Shown: positions 52,095-61,834 of the stretch, in pieces
Layout of the letters: each line of letters begins with the position of its first letter
Position numbering within the stretch: position 1 is the stretch's first letter
NCBI RefSeq assembly: GCF_002874775.1
Contig: NZ_CP020991.1
Coordinates: forward strand, 1,059,225-1,123,224
DNA from: Monoglobus pectinilyticus
GTDB taxonomy: Bacteria; Bacillota; Clostridia; Monoglobales; Monoglobaceae
Reading direction: 5' to 3'
DNA length: 64,000 nucleotides
Notes under the pieces: model-generated
Seen by the model: only the letters and a program-made list of their open reading frames with translations
What the model was told of the DNA's origin: nothing
The model's database searches: none
Translations under genes and position numbers: made by a program

Positions 52095-53546
52095 TTACTT
52101 AAAAACTTTTTCTATTACACTAATAAATTCATCGTTATTCTGTGAACCTACAATGTACCTAAGTATAGTCTCTGTTACATCTGCTGTATTCTGTCCCACA
52201 AGAGCCCTGCGGATACGCCAAACAGCTTCCTTTTCTCTCTGACTTAACAAGAGCTCTTCTTTTCTCGTGCCGGATTTGGCTATGTCTATTGCCGGAAATA
52301 CACGGCGCTCCTGTAACTTTCTGTCAAGATGAACCTCCATATTTCCGGTCCCTTTAAACTCCTCATAAATCACGTCGTCCATGCGGCTGCCGGTCTCTAT
52401 GAGCGCGGTTCCTAAAATTGTCAGGCTTCCGCCCCCTTCAATATTTCTGGCCGCGCCAAAAAATCTTTTGGGCTTATATAAGGCGCCGGGATCCAATCCG
52501 CCTGAAAGAGTTCTTCCGGTTGGAGCTATAGTTAAGTTATACGCTCTGGCCAGACGTGTTATGCTGTCCAGCAGTATAACAACGTCCTTTTTATGTTCAA
52601 CCAAACGCTTTGCCCTTTCCAATACGATTTCTGCCACTTTTGTATGATTCTGCGGCTCCTCGTCAAAGGTAGAATATATAACGTCGCCCTTTATGCTTCT
52701 CTGCATATCGGTAACTTCTTCAGGGCGCTCGTCTATCAGCAGAACTATCAAATTAACGTCAGGATTATTTTGGGTTATACTATTCGCTATATTTTTAAGA
52801 AGCGTTGTTTTTCCGGCTTTAGGCGGAGCAATTATTATTCCCCTCTGACCTTTTCCGACAGGCGCTATTAGGTCAATTATCCTCATAGAATAATCCGTCT
52901 TGACTGTCTCAAGCTTCAAACGCTCTCTGGGATAGATAGGCGTCAAATCCTCAAAAGCTTTTCTGCGTATTGACACGTCTACCTTATCGCCGTTAACGGA
53001 CTGAACATAAAGAAGAGCCTGATACTTTTCACCCTCATGCTGCATTCTCGTGTTTCCGACAATATAGTCCCCCGTCTTAAGTCTGAATCTTCTAATCTGA
53101 GCCTGAGGCACATACACGTCGTCAGGACCCGACTGGTAATTATCCGACCTCAAAAATCCATATCCGTCTTCAAGAACCTCAAGAACTCCGCTCATTAAGT
53201 TTGTGCGGCGAACCGGGTCGCTGTATTCTATAACTTCATTTTTTACAGGCTGAACAGCCGGTTTATCATTTTTATTTTCTCCGCCCGGGCGGCTGTTATT
53301 CTGAGGTTCCTTTTCTGAAACATTATTTTTTTGCAACGCCTGATTAGAAGCTTCTGACGAATTCTTAACCTCTTCAGTTTTTCCCGATTTTTCATTTTCA
53401 ATAAAATCAGAAACCGCTTCAATAAGCTCCTGTTTCTTGAGTTTTGAAACGCCTTTAAGACCCAGATTTTTAGCATATTCTCTGAGCTCAACTATCTTCA
53501 TATTTTCTAGTTTCTCCATTTCAGCGGAGCTGCTTTTCCTGTTCAT
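52095..53546 (-). CDS. rho: Transcription termination factor Rho
   Basis: Rho is the hexameric RNA helicase that ends transcription. The 483-residue protein has the N-terminal Rho_N helices ([17 protein letters not shown]) and a polar Lys/Glu/Asn-rich insert (about 45-105), as in many Gram-positive Rho proteins. The cold-shock-like RNA-binding domain ([14 protein letters not shown]...[11 protein letters not shown]) is followed by the ATPase with Walker [24 protein letters not shown] and the Q/R-loop region ([17 protein letters not shown]). AGGAGG lies 6 nt before the ATG. It lies between cvpA and the deacetylase. Confidence 0.97.
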   Translation of the reverse strand: MNRKSSSAEMEKLENMKIVELREYAKNLGLKGVSKLKKQELIEAVSDFIENEKSGKTEEVKNSSEASNQALQKNNVSEKEPQNNSRPGGENKNDKPAVQPVKNEVIEYSDPVRRTNLMSGVLEVLEDGYGFLRSDNYQSGPDDVYVPQAQIRRFRLKTGDYIVGNTRMQHEGEKYQALLYVQSVNGDKVDVSIRRKAFEDLTPIYPRERLKLETVKTDYSMRIIDLIAPVGKGQRGIIIAPPKAGKTTLLKNIANSITQNNPDVNLIVLLIDERPEEVTDMQRSIKGDVIYSTFDEEPQNHTKVAEIVLERAKRLVEHKKDVVILLDSITRLARAYNLTIAPTGRTLSGGLDPGALYKPKRFFGAARNIEGGGSLTILGTALIETGSRMDDVIYEEFKGTGNMEVHLDRKLQERRVFPAIDIAKSGTRKEELLLSQREKEAVWRIRRALVGQNTADVTETILRYIVGSQNNDEFISVIEKVFK

Positions 53547-53555
53547 TAAATCCTC

Positions 53556-54203
53556 CTACTTTGACGACAAGTTATCATAATCCGTCGGCGTAACCAACTG
53601 CACTATCGGGTTGTTTTCATACATAGCTTTTGTCAGGGTTGATTCTGAAATATATTTTTGAGTATTTTCATTCTCCCTCAGCGGGGTTATAGCATATACA
53701 AGAGCCAAAACTAAATATATTATGATAACACCCTCAATTATTCCAAATACCACTCCAACCGCTCTGTCAAAAAATCTTATCACGGGAAGTCTTGAAACGA
53801 TATTAACCACTTTTCCTATAATAGAAATTAAAATTCGGGTTATAATAAACACCGACAAAAACGATATCAAGTTTAAAACCAAATTTGTAATAAAGCTGGT
53901 TAAAGCGTCATTTAAAGCCGTCTGTCCGGTTGCCACCATGCTTCTCATGTACTCCGGCAGCGCCGTCGCAGTTAATGTTTCCGAGGCTATTTTGGGTTCA
54001 ACATATTTCGTCTGCACAATTGAACGAATCATATCTCCAAAAGCGCTTCCGACTATAAAATCCTTAATATAAGGATAAAGGATATATGCCAAAATTATGC
54101 TCGCAATAAAAGCCGCTACCTTATATGCTGATTTTAAAAAACCGTTTTTATAACCCACCCAGATAAAAATTGTGAAAAAACATGCTGTTAGAATATCAAG
54201 CAC
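53556..54203 (-). CDS. CvpA family membrane protein
   Basis: The 215-residue protein has four hydrophobic segments (about 5-25, 30-50, 90-115 and 150-175). It carries CvpA features: LDILTACFFTIFIWVGYKNGFLKSAYKVAAFIASIILAYILYP and later LPVIRFFDRAVGVVFGIIEGVIIIYL. CvpA was first linked to colicin V production in E. coli and is now linked to envelope stress; its role in Firmicutes is not clear. The start is GTG 54203, 7 nt after AGGAGG, with ten earlier codons in frame ahead of that site. It ends 9 nt before rho. Confidence 0.9.
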   Translation of the reverse strand: MLDILTACFFTIFIWVGYKNGFLKSAYKVAAFIASIILAYILYPYIKDFIVGSAFGDMIRSIVQTKYVEPKIASETLTATALPEYMRSMVATGQTALNDALTSFITNLVLNLISFLSVFIITRILISIIGKVVNIVSRLPVIRFFDRAVGVVFGIIEGVIIIYLVLALVYAITPLRENENTQKYISESTLTKAMYENNPIVQLVTPTDYDNLSSK

Positions 54204-54239
54204 CGTGAAACCTCCTAGAATATTTTCCGACAAACTCTG

Positions 54240-55463
54240 TTATTTTATCCTGACAATATCAGCCTTATTCCCTCCGAGAACCAAAACATTGCGTTCATTC
54301 CCATATATACCTATGCTCATTATATCATGTGATATCTCTATAGATTTTTTAAGTTTTCCTTTATAATTTAAACATATAAGGTTTCTGGAAGTCGCTGCGA
54401 TTATATTGTCATTATAACCGGCAATGTTTTTTATCTCGTCACTGCTGGTATAACTTCCGAGATATTTGCCCGAAATACTATAAATCTCAAGCACTGAGTT
54501 TCCCCTGCTGTCCCTGCACAGGAACAACAGATTATCACCGTTTTCAACATCATATTTGACAGGTGATTTTCCGGCTAAATCAATTTCAAAATTCTTATTC
54601 CCTTTTTTTGAAAATCCAAATATCTTGCTTTGTCCGACAGCAGTTATATTGCTGTTTTTATCAAAATTAATTTTCGCAATGAGAGTGTCCTCGCAAATTG
54701 CAGTGCCGCTCTCCTGTCCGTTTGACGTATTCATAACCCGAATCTTTGAATAAGTCTCGTCTCCGTCGCTCATCATCTGCGCAACGGCAATATACTTGCC
54801 GTCTTTTGATATATCAACGTCCGTTATATATCCCTCTCCGCTGTTCCATTTAAACACCTCGTCAGCCTTTTTATTAAAAACCACCACTGTGCCCTTATAA
54901 CCTTCTTCGGCAAGCGCGGCAACCGCATATCCCTTTTTATTGACTTTAGCTGACAATATATCAGTGCTTATTGGATAATTTACTATATTGTTCCCATTTG
55001 TATCATACAGATTCAAGCTGTTATTTCCGTCCAGGTCCGCTAAAAGCGCGTATTTTCCGGCAATATCTATTGTCGGATTCGTGAGCGTCATTTTTATATT
55101 CCAAACGTCTCCGCCTTTGTTGTTAACATCCTTGATTCCACTTTTGTTAAGCAACAAAACATCTTTGCCGAAAGCATACTGAATATACTGTCCTCCCGTA
55201 TCAAACTCCAAATCCGAATATGCACGGTATGTAGTATTCGGAACTATAACAATGTTTACAAACAGAGCCAAAAGCACTGCTAAAACCGCCGCGATAAAGC
55301 TTAAACGAATTGCGTTGATACGGACGACCTTACCTTTGACAGTAATATTTTTTATACTGCTTCCATCCATCTTTTTTATAAATTTTACTGCGGAGTCATA
55401 CTTTCTCTTTAAATAGTTGCCTATCTGAGAGAAGCTAAACTCTTTGTTGAGATCAAATTTCAT
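54240..55463 (-). CDS. DUF5711 family membrane-anchored beta-propeller-like protein
   Basis: The 407-residue protein has a basic cytoplasmic start, one membrane helix (about 53-75; LSFIAAVLAVLLALFVNIVIV) and an outer region of repeated beta-strand motifs. These read like a WD/quinoprotein-type propeller (LLADLDGNNSLNLYDTNGN, VDISKDGKYIAVAQMM, VENGDNLLFLCRDSRGNSVLEIYS). It matches the DUF5711 architecture, found mainly in Clostridia and of unknown role. GAGGATG precedes the ATG. It lies between truA and cvpA in the same operon-like run. Confidence 0.85.
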   Translation of the reverse strand: MKFDLNKEFSFSQIGNYLKRKYDSAVKFIKKMDGSSIKNITVKGKVVRINAIRLSFIAAVLAVLLALFVNIVIVPNTTYRAYSDLEFDTGGQYIQYAFGKDVLLLNKSGIKDVNNKGGDVWNIKMTLTNPTIDIAGKYALLADLDGNNSLNLYDTNGNNIVNYPISTDILSAKVNKKGYAVAALAEEGYKGTVVVFNKKADEVFKWNSGEGYITDVDISKDGKYIAVAQMMSDGDETYSKIRVMNTSNGQESGTAICEDTLIAKINFDKNSNITAVGQSKIFGFSKKGNKNFEIDLAGKSPVKYDVENGDNLLFLCRDSRGNSVLEIYSISGKYLGSYTSSDEIKNIAGYNDNIIAATSRNLICLNYKGKLKKSIEISHDIMSIGIYGNERNVLVLGGNKADIVRIK

Positions 55464-55479
55464 ATCAGGTCATCCTCAG

Positions 55480-56232
55480 CTATAAATATACTTTTTTTAG
55501 AAACAACCCCTGAGGCGGAGCTGTAATACCGCCTTGGCGTCTGTCTTTACTGCATATAATTTCAGGAATATCCGAAACCTCAATTCTGCCGGTGCCTACA
55601 TCCGCAAGCGTACCAACAATTATCCTAACCATATTATATAAGAATGCGTCAGCTTCAACGGTTATTGTCAGCAGTTCGGGAAACTCCCCGCTCTGCTCCG
55701 CTCCGCATACGCTAATAGTTCTGACAGTCGTTTTCTGCTGTCCTCCTGCCGCCATAAACCCAGCAAAATCATGCTTTCCTTCAAAAAAAACAGCAGCAGC
55801 TTTTATCTTTTTAAAATCTAATTTGTATGGAAAATGCCAGCTATATCTATTTAAAAATGGATTTTTTAAAGCGCTGTTCCAAATATTATAAATATACCGC
55901 TTTCCGTTTACAGAAAAACGCGAATTAAAATCATCCGCCGCAACCCAGGCTTCCAGGGCGGTTATATCGTCTTCTAACCTATAATTCAACGCGTACGGCA
56001 GTTTTTCCACCGGGATTTTTGTTTCTGATTTAAAATTAAAAATATAATCCAAAGCATGTACGCCGGCGTCGGTTCTGCTGCAGCCTGTTACCTTTACATC
56101 AGACCCGGTCAGTTCCGAAAGAGCCTTTTCTATAGTGCTCTGAACAGTTACCCCATTAGATTGAGACTGCCAGCCGTGGTAATTTGTTCCGTCATACCTG
56201 ATTCTCATTGCAATATTTTTTATATTTTCCAT
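55480..56232 (-). CDS. truA: tRNA pseudouridine(38-40) synthase TruA
   Basis: TruA converts uridines 38-40 of the tRNA anticodon arm to pseudouridine. The 250-residue protein has MRIRYDGTNYHGWQ at the start and the catalytic Asp in CSRTDAGVHA near 55. NYRLEDDI follows, and the second half contains FLYNMVRIIVGTLADVG. The start is ATG 56232, directly after the ecfT stop, with GGAAG 8 nt before it; an alternative start at 56253 would overlap ecfT. It is usual for truA to follow the ecfA-ecfT genes in Firmicutes. Confidence 0.96.
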   Translation of the reverse strand: MENIKNIAMRIRYDGTNYHGWQSQSNGVTVQSTIEKALSELTGSDVKVTGCSRTDAGVHALDYIFNFKSETKIPVEKLPYALNYRLEDDITALEAWVAADDFNSRFSVNGKRYIYNIWNSALKNPFLNRYSWHFPYKLDFKKIKAAAVFFEGKHDFAGFMAAGGQQKTTVRTISVCGAEQSGEFPELLTITVEADAFLYNMVRIIVGTLADVGTGRIEVSDIPEIICSKDRRQGGITAPPQGLFLKKVYL

Positions 56233-56233
56233 A

Positions 56234-57043
56234 TTAAAAACTTCCAAATCCAAAATTCAGTGAAAGAATTATTCCAAGCAATATTAAAACATATAACCAG
56301 CTCATTATATCTATTCCTGAGAATTTAAGTTCATAGAGCCTGGTTCTGTTTTCTCCGCCTCTGTAGCAGCGGCATTCCATTGCCGTGGCAAGCTCATCAG
56401 CCCTGCGAAAAGCGCTGATAAACAGAGGAATAAGTATCGGCACCATGGCCTTTGCCCTGCTCAGAAGGCTTCCGCTGTCAATGCTGGCCCCCCTGGCAGA
56501 CTGAGCTTTCATAATCTTATCCGTCTCATCCAGCAATGTTGGTATAAACCTCAGCGCGATAGTCATCATCATAGCTATCTCGTGCGCCGGGACATGAATT
56601 TTTTTAAATGGGGTCAGCAGGTATTCGAGACCGTCTGTCAGCGCTATCGGAGAAGTTGTCAAAGTTAATAGAGATGTGCCTAAAATCAGAAAAATCAACC
56701 TCAGAACCATAAACGCCGCAAAGCGTATACCCTCTTTGGTAATGGTAAATATCCACCAATGCCATACGGGCGTGCCTGAGGTCAAAAACAAATTAAAAAG
56801 CCCTGTGAACACAATAAATATCATTATCGGCTTAAGCCCTTTTATTAAATACTTAGGAGACAATTTTGACACAAAAACACAAATCCCCAAAAATACCGCC
56901 AATGCCAAATAGCCGTAAAAATTCTGAACGATAAACACCAAAACCACATACGCTATCATTATTAAAATTTTAGTTCTCGGGTCCAGCTTGTGGATAAAAG
57001 AATTCCCGGGAAAATATTGACCGAGTGTTATATCTTTTAGCAT
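56234..57043 (-). CDS. ecfT: Energy-coupling factor transporter transmembrane protein EcfT
   Basis: EcfT is the membrane scaffold that links the two EcfA ATPases to exchangeable substrate-binding S components for vitamins and metals. The 269-residue protein begins with the conserved GQYFPGNSFIHKLDPRTKILIMI and has five or six membrane helices. The coupling motifs AQSARGA and FRRADELATAMECRCYRG in the C-terminal half are both intact. ATG 57043 is chosen, 4 nt after AAAGGCGG. It is the third gene of ecfA1-ecfA2-ecfT. No S-component gene is nearby, so this is a shared group II module. Confidence 0.96.
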   Translation of the reverse strand: MLKDITLGQYFPGNSFIHKLDPRTKILIMIAYVVLVFIVQNFYGYLALAVFLGICVFVSKLSPKYLIKGLKPIMIFIVFTGLFNLFLTSGTPVWHWWIFTITKEGIRFAAFMVLRLIFLILGTSLLTLTTSPIALTDGLEYLLTPFKKIHVPAHEIAMMMTIALRFIPTLLDETDKIMKAQSARGASIDSGSLLSRAKAMVPILIPLFISAFRRADELATAMECRCYRGGENRTRLYELKFSGIDIMSWLYVLILLGIILSLNFGFGSF

Positions 57044-57077
57044 TTTTCCGCCTTTCAATAAAACTATATTAAATATT

Positions 57078-57920
57078 TTACTTCAACATAGGAGCCAGCA
57101 CTCTGTATGCGTCCCCAGTAGTGTAGATACCTCCCGGAACGTCAATCCCAGCTTCTCTGAGCCTATCCATCACCCTTGTTATCTGAGGAACATTAAGCCC
57201 AATCTCCTGAAGTCTTCCGCTTTTGCAGAACACCTTATCAGGGGTATCAAACATCTCAACATGGCCGCCGTTCATAACAAGAATTCTGTCGGCAAGTTTT
57301 GCAACATCCTCCATACTGTGAGACACCAAAAGAACCGTCAAATTCATCCTCTTGTGCATATCTCTTATCTTAAACAATATCTCATCCCGTCCTGCCGGAT
57401 CCAGCCCTGCCGTCGGCTCGTCTAAAATCAAAATCTTAGGCTCCATTGCCAAAACCCCGGCAATGGCTGCTCTGCGCTTCTGACCGCCGGACAAATCAAA
57501 CGGTGATTTTTCAAGCAGACTGTCATTAAGCCCTACCATGTTTGCGGCAAACCTAGCTCTCTCCTCAACCTCTTCACGAGGGAGACCCATATTAGCCGGA
57601 CCAAATGAAATATCTTTAAGCACCGTTTCTTCAAAAAGCTGATACTCAGGATACTGCATAACCAATCCGACTTTAAACCTTATATCCCGAAGATTTACGC
57701 CTTTATCATTAATATCAGTTCCATCTATAAAAACTCTGCCCTCAGATGGTTTTAACAGACCGTTCAGCATTTGTATCATAGTTGACTTGCCTGAACCCGT
57801 ATGGCCTATAACCCCGATAAACTCACCGGGTCTCACCTCCAGGCTCACATTGTCAAGCGCCTTTTTTTCAAATGGACCGCCCTTCATATATGTATAGCTT
57901 ACGTTTTCAAGCTTAATCAT
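57078..57920 (-). CDS. ecfA2: Energy-coupling factor transporter ATPase EcfA2
   Basis: The 280-residue ABC ATPase has Walker A GHTGSGKSTMIQ near residue 36, the Q-loop FKVGLVMQYPEYQLFEETV, signature LSGGQKRRAAIAG and Walker B ILDEPTAGLDPAG. The YPEYQLFEETV segment is typical of the EcfA2/EcfA' subunit. GGAGG precedes the ATG. It pairs with EcfA1 to power vitamin uptake through EcfT. It lies between ecfA1 (38 nt) and ecfT (34 nt). Confidence 0.96.
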   Translation of the reverse strand: MIKLENVSYTYMKGGPFEKKALDNVSLEVRPGEFIGVIGHTGSGKSTMIQMLNGLLKPSEGRVFIDGTDINDKGVNLRDIRFKVGLVMQYPEYQLFEETVLKDISFGPANMGLPREEVEERARFAANMVGLNDSLLEKSPFDLSGGQKRRAAIAGVLAMEPKILILDEPTAGLDPAGRDEILFKIRDMHKRMNLTVLLVSHSMEDVAKLADRILVMNGGHVEMFDTPDKVFCKSGRLQEIGLNVPQITRVMDRLREAGIDVPGGIYTTGDAYRVLAPMLK

Positions 57921-57958
57921 TAATGCCTGCCTCCGTATAAGAAAATCATATCAAATTA

Positions 57959-58813
57959 TCAGCAATTCTTCTTTAGTCTCTTTATTAATTCTTCAGCGCA
58001 CTCCTTATCATTAAGAACGCGCGGATTAAAGTCAAGACCGAGCTTATTGAGCATATATATTAAATATGTGGACTGAGGTGTATCCAGTCCCAAATCCACC
58101 AACCTATCTACCTGCGGAAAAATATCTCGGGGAGCGCCTTCCATAGAAATGTGTCCGCTGTCAACAACTATAACCCTGTCGGCCTGAACCGCCTCATCCA
58201 TATAATGAGTAATCAGAATAACAGTCATGCCCATTTCCCGGTTGAGCTTTTTTATTGTTTGTATAACTTCCGCTCTGCCGTTCGGGTCAAGCATTGCCGT
58301 AGGCTCATCCATAACCAATATTTCGGGCTGCATAGCCAAAACTCCCGCAATAGCAACCCTCTGCTTCTGACCGCCGCTGAGCATATGAGGCGCATGCCGC
58401 TTAAACGCGGTCATTCCTACAGTTTCCAGCGCATTATCAACACGCTCTCTTATCTCCTCGCGCGATACCCCTAAATTCTCAGGGGCAAACGCAACGTCCT
58501 CTTCAACAATTGTGGCAACCATTTGGTTATCGGGATTTTGAAACACCATCCCGACCCTTCTGCGTATATCAAAAAGCCGGCTTTCGTCAGAAGTATCTAT
58601 CCCGTCAACAAACACCTTGCCATCAGTTGGAAGCAAAATAGCGTTAAAATGCTTTGCAAGCGTTGACTTTCCGGACCCGTTATGCCCGAGAACCGCTAAA
58701 AATTCTCCTTCTTTAACGTTCAGGCTCACATTATCGAGCACACGGTTTTTCTCTCCGGTGTCCTCGTCCGTGTATTCAAATATTAAGTTGTCGACAGTTA
58801 TTATATCTTCCAT
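57959..58813 (-). CDS. ecfA1: Energy-coupling factor transporter ATPase EcfA1
   Basis: The 284-residue ABC ATPase has Walker A GHNGSGKSTLAKHFN near 43, Q-loop VGMVFQNPDNQMVATIVEEDVAFAPENLG, signature LSGGQKQRVAIAG and Walker B LVMDEPTAMLDPNG, then the H-loop LITHYMDE. NPDNQMVATIVEED is typical of EcfA1. The ribosome binding site (AGGGG) is modest. It begins 22 nt after the RlmI-like gene and heads the ecfA1-ecfA2-ecfT-truA run. Confidence 0.96.
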   Translation of the reverse strand: MEDIITVDNLIFEYTDEDTGEKNRVLDNVSLNVKEGEFLAVLGHNGSGKSTLAKHFNAILLPTDGKVFVDGIDTSDESRLFDIRRRVGMVFQNPDNQMVATIVEEDVAFAPENLGVSREEIRERVDNALETVGMTAFKRHAPHMLSGGQKQRVAIAGVLAMQPEILVMDEPTAMLDPNGRAEVIQTIKKLNREMGMTVILITHYMDEAVQADRVIVVDSGHISMEGAPRDIFPQVDRLVDLGLDTPQSTYLIYMLNKLGLDFNPRVLNDKECAEELIKRLKKNC

Positions 58814-58835
58814 AAAGAGATACCCCTAAATACAA

Positions 58836-59717
58836 TTATCTTTTAACCCAGCGTGCTGAATAGCCGCATGGAAGCACAAGTCCGCCGTTTGTTACAGGCA
58901 GACCGATTTCATCTATATCAATTTCTCCGCCAAACTTTTTGCAGAGCGTGAGTTTATAAATATTGCTCATTACATTGCCCGACATTCCGGTAGTATATGA
59001 ATTAACCAAAAAAAACAGGGGATTGTCAGACATGACATTTAAACACGATTCAATAAGACCAAAAAGCTCATTTTCTATTTTCCAGACCTCGCCGCCCGGG
59101 CCTCTGCCGTAAGAAGGCGGATCCATAATTATACCGTCATATTTGCGGCCGCGTCTGAACTCACGCTCCACAAACTTCTTTACATCATCAACAATATATC
59201 TGATAGGCCTTTCATCAAGACCGGACAAAACAGCGTTTTCCTTAGCCCAGGTAACCATACCTTTTGCCGCGTCAACGTGACAAACGCTGGCTCCTGCGGC
59301 AGACGCCGCCATAGTAGCGCCTCCGGTATACGCGAAAAGATTCAAAACATTTACCTCATTTTTAGGCCTGCCGCTATTTTTGATTATATCTGAAAACCAG
59401 TCCCAGTTTGCAGCCTGTTCCGGAAAAAGCCCCGTATGTTTAAATCCCATAGGCTTTATTCCGAATTTGAGTTCACGGTAACCTATAGTCCAGGACTTCG
59501 GCAGTTTTTTAAAAGTCTTCCAGCTGCCGCCTCCGGTATGGCTTCGGTCATACCTGGCGTCCGCCGCTCTCCATAACTTTGACTTGTCCGCCTCGCTCAC
59601 TGTCCAAACTATTTGAGGGTCGGGTCTGAGCAGAATAACATCTCCCCAGCGCTCCAGCTTTTCGCCGTCAGACGCGTCCAAAAGTTCATAATCTTTCCAC
59701 TTATCGGATAAAAACAT
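58836..59717 (-). CDS. RlmI/RlmK-like SAM-dependent RNA methyltransferase
   Basis: The 293-residue protein matches the catalytic half of COG1092 methyltransferases. It has KPMGFKHTGLFPEQAANWDWFSD, SAM motif VLNLFAYTGGATMAASAAGASVCHVDAAKGMVTWAKENA near 125 and the catalytic motif IIMDPPSYGRGPGGEVW near 200. The N-terminal PUA domain of RlmI is missing, so rRNA cytosine methylation is likely but not proven. GGAGG lies 6 nt before the ATG. It is immediately upstream of the ecf genes, possibly the first gene of that operon. Confidence 0.9.
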   Translation of the reverse strand: MFLSDKWKDYELLDASDGEKLERWGDVILLRPDPQIVWTVSEADKSKLWRAADARYDRSHTGGGSWKTFKKLPKSWTIGYRELKFGIKPMGFKHTGLFPEQAANWDWFSDIIKNSGRPKNEVNVLNLFAYTGGATMAASAAGASVCHVDAAKGMVTWAKENAVLSGLDERPIRYIVDDVKKFVEREFRRGRKYDGIIMDPPSYGRGPGGEVWKIENELFGLIESCLNVMSDNPLFFLVNSYTTGMSGNVMSNIYKLTLCKKFGGEIDIDEIGLPVTNGGLVLPCGYSARWVKR

Positions 59718-59892
59718 AAAGATCCTCCGCTGAATTACAAAACAAGATAAATTTGGGTAAATTTGCCCAATAATAATTTAATGTATATTTTAACACGTAT
59801 TGTATTGAAAGTCAAGGGTGAGAGATTTGTAAACATATTTAAAAACTGCCGAAATTAGGCGGATTTTTCATCAAATTACTGTGACAATACAC

Positions 59893-59921
59893 TTGACTTT
59901 TGTTAAAAATAAAAGTATAAT
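59893..59921 (+). promoter_or_regulatory. Promoter of smpB
   Basis: TTGACT (59893-59898) and TATAAT (59916-59921) are exactly 17 bases apart, about 85 nt before the smpB start. Confidence 0.75.
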
Positions 59922-60008
59922 GTACAAGCTAAACAGATAAGATTTTTTGTTTGAATTGTTTCAGAACAAAATTTTTTTACACAGTTAAAATCCAAAAGAG
60001 GTGAGAAT

Positions 60009-60482
60009 ATGGCTGACAAAAAACCGGCGGACAGAGTAATAGCGCAAAACAAAAAAGCTTTTCATGATTACTTTGTAGATGAAGAATTCGAGGCCGGAAT
60101 TGAACTTTTGGGAACCGAAGTCAAATCGGTGCGCGCCGGAAAGATTAACTTAAAAGACAGCTATGTTTCACTCAAAACAGGCGAAGCCATATTGATAGGC
60201 ACACATATAAGCCCGTACGAGCACGGAAATATATTTAACAAAGACCCCGAAAGAGCGCGCAGACTGCTTCTGCACAAACGTGAGATAAACCGTCTTATCG
60301 GTTTAACCCAACAGCAGGGCTACACGCTTATACCTCTGAGAGTATATTTTAAAAAACAGCTTGTTAAAGTTTCAATAGGTCTGTGCAGAGGTAAAAAGAA
60401 TTACGATAAGCGTGACGCTATGGCAAAGCGTGACGCTAAAAGAAACATAGACCGCGCCATTAAGAATTATAACCGTGGATAA
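60009..60482 (+). CDS. smpB: SsrA-binding protein SmpB
   Basis: SmpB binds tmRNA and brings it to stalled ribosomes for trans-translation. The 157-residue protein has the OB-fold start AQNKKAFHDYFVDEEFEAGIELLGTEVKSVRAGKINLKDSYV and the RNA-contact segment PYEHGNIFNKDPERARRLLLHKREI. The Lys/Arg-rich C-terminal helix (GKKNYDKRDAMAKRDAKRNIDRA) enters the mRNA channel. Ribosome binding site AGGTGAG precedes the ATG. Its RNA partner tmRNA is encoded 1.35 kb downstream on the same strand. Confidence 0.97.
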   Translation: MADKKPADRVIAQNKKAFHDYFVDEEFEAGIELLGTEVKSVRAGKINLKDSYVSLKTGEAILIGTHISPYEHGNIFNKDPERARRLLLHKREINRLIGLTQQQGYTLIPLRVYFKKQLVKVSIGLCRGKKNYDKRDAMAKRDAKRNIDRAIKNYNRG

Positions 60483-60506
60483 AACCGCGGAGTTAGGAGA
60501 TATATC

Positions 60507-60944
60507 ATGACTATAAAAGACTTACAAACCGAAATGATTGCCGCAATGAAGGCAAAGGAGAAGAACAGAAAAGACACAATCTCCGGGCTAATTGCCGCCG
60601 TTAAAAAGGTTGCCATTGACGAGGGATGCCGGGACGATATTCCGGAATCAATGGTTGAAACTGTTATTTTAAAGGAGCTTAAAACCGCCAAGGAGCAAGT
60701 GGAGACATGTCCTGAGGACAGAACCGAGCTGCTGGCTGAATATAATGAGAAAGTAAATATAATCAGTGAATTCGCTCCAAAACAGCTGTCCGCTGACGAA
60801 ATAAAGACAATTATAAACGAAAAATTCTCAGACGTACTAGCTTCCGGCAACAAGGGCTTGATTATGAAATCGGTAATGTGCGAGTTAAAAGGCAAAGCAG
60901 ACGGCAAATTAATAAACCAAATTGTGGCTGAGCTCTGCAAATAG
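60507..60944 (+). CDS. GatB/YqeY domain protein
   Basis: The 145-residue protein starts MTIKDLQTEMIAAMKAKEKNRKDTISGLIAAVKKVAID. It has the usual helical YqeY layout, ending in MKSVMCELKGKADGKLINQIVAELCK. The family shares a fold with the tRNA-binding tail of the GatB amidotransferase subunit and is thought to act on tRNA-related processes, although its role is not proven. TTAGGAG precedes the ATG. It lies 24 nt after smpB and is probably in the same transcript. Confidence 0.93.
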   Translation: MTIKDLQTEMIAAMKAKEKNRKDTISGLIAAVKKVAIDEGCRDDIPESMVETVILKELKTAKEQVETCPEDRTELLAEYNEKVNIISEFAPKQLSADEIKTIINEKFSDVLASGNKGLIMKSVMCELKGKADGKLINQIVAELCK

Positions 60945-60971
60945 TTGTATTGATTCTATGGAGGAAGACCA

Positions 60972-61808
60972 ATGATTATCAAAAGTTTTGATATGTCGGT
61001 GGATTATGCTGAACTATCTTCAAACCAACCTAATGAAACGGCAAAACTAACCTCATATATTCTTGAACCTGAGCTTGTTTCAAAAACCCTATGGAACAAA
61101 CGCCCGGCTATTATTGTATGCGCCGGCGGCGGATACCGCTCAAGGTCAAGCAGAGAGGCGGAGACGATTGTGCTTAAATACTGCGCTGCCGGATTTCATG
61201 GATTCCTTCTCGATTACTCAATAGAACCAACCGGCTGGCCTGCTCCTACATGCGAGCTTTCAAAAGCCGTCAAGACCGTAAGGGCTATAGCTGATGAATA
61301 TTTTATAGACCCGGACAAAATTTTTGTATGCGGGTTTTCCGCCGGCGGTCATCTTGCCGCTTCACTGGGAGTATATTGGGACTTGCCTATGATACAGAAA
61401 GGTTCGGAAGCGACAGGAGAAGAAAACAAACCGAACGGTTTGATTTTGTGCTATCCGGTTATAATAGAAGACGACGGAAAAACGCACGACGGCACCAAGC
61501 AAAGATTTACGGAGGGCAAACCTGAAAAGCTTGAATATTTTGGTTTGGACAAGCGCGTGACCTCAAACACGCCTAAAAGTTTTATATGGCACACATTTGA
61601 GGATAGTTCGGTGCCTGTATACAGTTCAATGCGGTTCGCGTCCGCTCTGCTGGAACACGGAGTAGAATACGAACTTCATATATACCCAAAGGGAAAACAC
61701 GGACTGTCGCTCGGCAATAAGCTGACCGGATGCGAGGAAAAGCATTTTGTACCCGGCGTAACCGGATGGATGGAGCTTTCAATAAACTGGATAAACAGCC
61801 AGTTATAA
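60972..61808 (+). CDS. Alpha/beta hydrolase, acetyl-esterase-like
   Basis: The 278-residue protein has the esterase features IIVCAGGGYRSRSSREAE (an HGGG-type oxyanion motif with Cys-Ala in front) and the nucleophile elbow GFSAGGHLAASLG with Ser near 119. The catalytic Asp is expected in HTFEDSSVPVYSS and the His in YPKGKHGLSLG near 237. This matches BD-FAE/xylan-acetylesterase-like enzymes, cytoplasmic here as no signal peptide is present. In a pectin degrader it might remove acetyl groups from imported oligosaccharides, which is inference. GGAGG lies 8 nt before the ATG. It lies between yqeY and tmRNA. Confidence 0.9.
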   Translation: MIIKSFDMSVDYAELSSNQPNETAKLTSYILEPELVSKTLWNKRPAIIVCAGGGYRSRSSREAETIVLKYCAAGFHGFLLDYSIEPTGWPAPTCELSKAVKTVRAIADEYFIDPDKIFVCGFSAGGHLAASLGVYWDLPMIQKGSEATGEENKPNGLILCYPVIIEDDGKTHDGTKQRFTEGKPEKLEYFGLDKRVTSNTPKSFIWHTFEDSSVPVYSSMRFASALLEHGVEYELHIYPKGKHGLSLGNKLTGCEEKHFVPGVTGWMELSINWINSQL

Positions 61809-61834
61809 TATAAATAGTTATAATATTTACACAT